Shown piece after piece: positions 4,949-5,452 of a stretch of 5,452 bases of DNA. The stretch lies in the NCBI GenBank assembly GCA_003601795.1, contig PIXU01000255.1, positions 1-5,452 on the forward strand. The letters are read 5' to 3'. Both the position numbers and the translations under genes were made by a program. The notes under the pieces are model-generated. The model worked only from the letters and a program-made list of their open reading frames with translations, was not told the DNA's origin and did not search any database. The DNA is from Candidatus Methanophagales archaeon (GTDB lineage Archaea; Halobacteriota; Syntropharchaeia; Alkanophagales; Methanospirareceae). The stretch's first letter is position 1, and the number at the start of each line of letters is the position of its first letter.

Positions 4949-5452
4949 AATGAAAGCAGCAGTTCTGGGAGGAATAGAGGATTTAAAGATAGTGGATATA
5001 GATATACCTGCATGTAACCCAGGGGATATATTGATAAAAGTAGAATCATGCGCAATTTGCAAGACAGACGTAAAGATGTTCCATGCGGGGCATCGTGACC
5101 TCGAACTGCCACGTGTGCTCGGGCATGAAGTTGCAGGGACAATCGTTGAAGTTGGAAAAGAAGTTGCTGAAGAGTTCAAAGTGGGTGACCGAGTGCAAGT
5201 AGCCCCTGGGCTTCCATGCGGAAGTTGCCCTTTCTGCATACGTGGCATTCCCAATATGTGCGATAAAATGAAGATAATAGGCTTTCATCATGATGGTGGA
5301 TTCGCTGAATACATGCTCGTCCCCGCAAATGGCGTTCATAATGGGTGTGTGAATAAGATACCGCCGTCTTTATCCTTTGAAGAGGCTTCTCTCGCAGAAC
5401 CTATTGCTTGTTGCATCAATGCGCTGAAACGTTGCCGTGTAGAACCTGGTGA
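4938..5452 (+). CDS. Zinc-dependent medium-chain alcohol/polyol dehydrogenase (3' end beyond window)
   Basis: The visible 171 residues are the N-terminal catalytic domain of a medium-chain dehydrogenase. Catalytic zinc ligands are Cys41 (in CAICKTD), His63-Glu64 (in LGHEVAG) and Glu154 (in AEPIAC). The structural zinc site is complete, with Cys94, Cys97, Cys100 and Cys108. GGFAEYMLVP (120-129) and the LSFEEASLAEP block are typical of the sorbitol/threonine dehydrogenase branch. The NAD(P)-binding Rossmann domain lies beyond the window, so cofactor choice cannot be judged. ATG 4938 has an AGG ribosome site 7 bases upstream and overlaps the preceding stop; ATG 4950, giving MKAAVL, is an equally familiar family start one base after that stop. 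The overlap implies co-translation with the phosphoribosyltransferase, so the two probably act in one pathway. The substrate is unknown; a polyol, sugar or secondary alcohol is typical for the branch. Confidence 0.88.
   Translation, partial: MQIEMKAAVLGGIEDLKIVDIDIPACNPGDILIKVESCAICKTDVKMFHAGHRDLELPRVLGHEVAGTIVEVGKEVAEEFKVGDRVQVAPGLPCGSCPFCIRGIPNMCDKMKIIGFHHDGGFAEYMLVPANGVHNGCVNKIPPSLSFEEASLAEPIACCINALKRCRVEPG

Noticed and set aside
4510..5142. 210-residue minus-strand ORF
   Set aside because: It is antisense to the phosphoribosyltransferase/dehydrogenase junction, whose motifs are clear on the plus strand.

Overview
The window looks archaeal, most likely from a euryarchaeote such as a methanogen or methanotrophic archaeon; the lineage is inferred and not firm. 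Three things point this way. Shine-Dalgarno sites match the archaeal AGGAGGTGAT consensus just upstream of several starts. TTTAAAAA boxes sit where archaeal TATA elements belong, and one implies a leaderless mRNA. The regulator carries a ribbon-helix-helix domain of the kind common in archaea.

The left half (1-2714) is a tightly packed minus-strand operon for an ECF/CbiMNQO-type cobalt importer. Reading in the direction of transcription it holds: cbiM (2714-2049), a two-helix CbiN-like subunit starting at GTG (2056-1766), an unlisted 39-residue single-helix membrane protein (1773-1654), cbiQ (1642-827) and cbiO (830 to beyond base 1). Neighbours overlap by 4 to 8 bases or are 11 bases apart, so translational coupling is likely. 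The TGSCSHP loop of the M subunit favours cobalt over nickel.

Upstream of cbiM on the same strand is a 306-residue protein (3739-2819). It fuses an N-terminal ribbon-helix-helix DNA-binding domain to a PurM/AIR-synthase-like domain that resembles the alpha-ribazole kinase (CblS) family. It is a good candidate for a one-component regulator that senses a nucleotide or cobamide-related ligand and controls cobalt uptake.

The 93-base region 3740-3832 separates it from a divergent plus-strand operon and contains a 26-bp imperfect palindrome that could be its operator. The plus-strand operon begins with a TrpD-fold phosphoribosyltransferase (3833-4948). Its PRPP-site and metal motifs are mostly kept, but several anthranilate-binding positions are changed. 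It is followed, with overlap, by a zinc-dependent medium-chain alcohol dehydrogenase (4938 to beyond the right edge).

Taken together, the locus is best read as cobalt import plus a ligand-sensing regulator, placed beside an uncharacterised phosphoribosyltransferase/dehydrogenase pair. The functional link between the two halves is inference from gene order. No RNA gene, CRISPR array or mobile element was seen, and no stretch over 300 bases lacks a gene.
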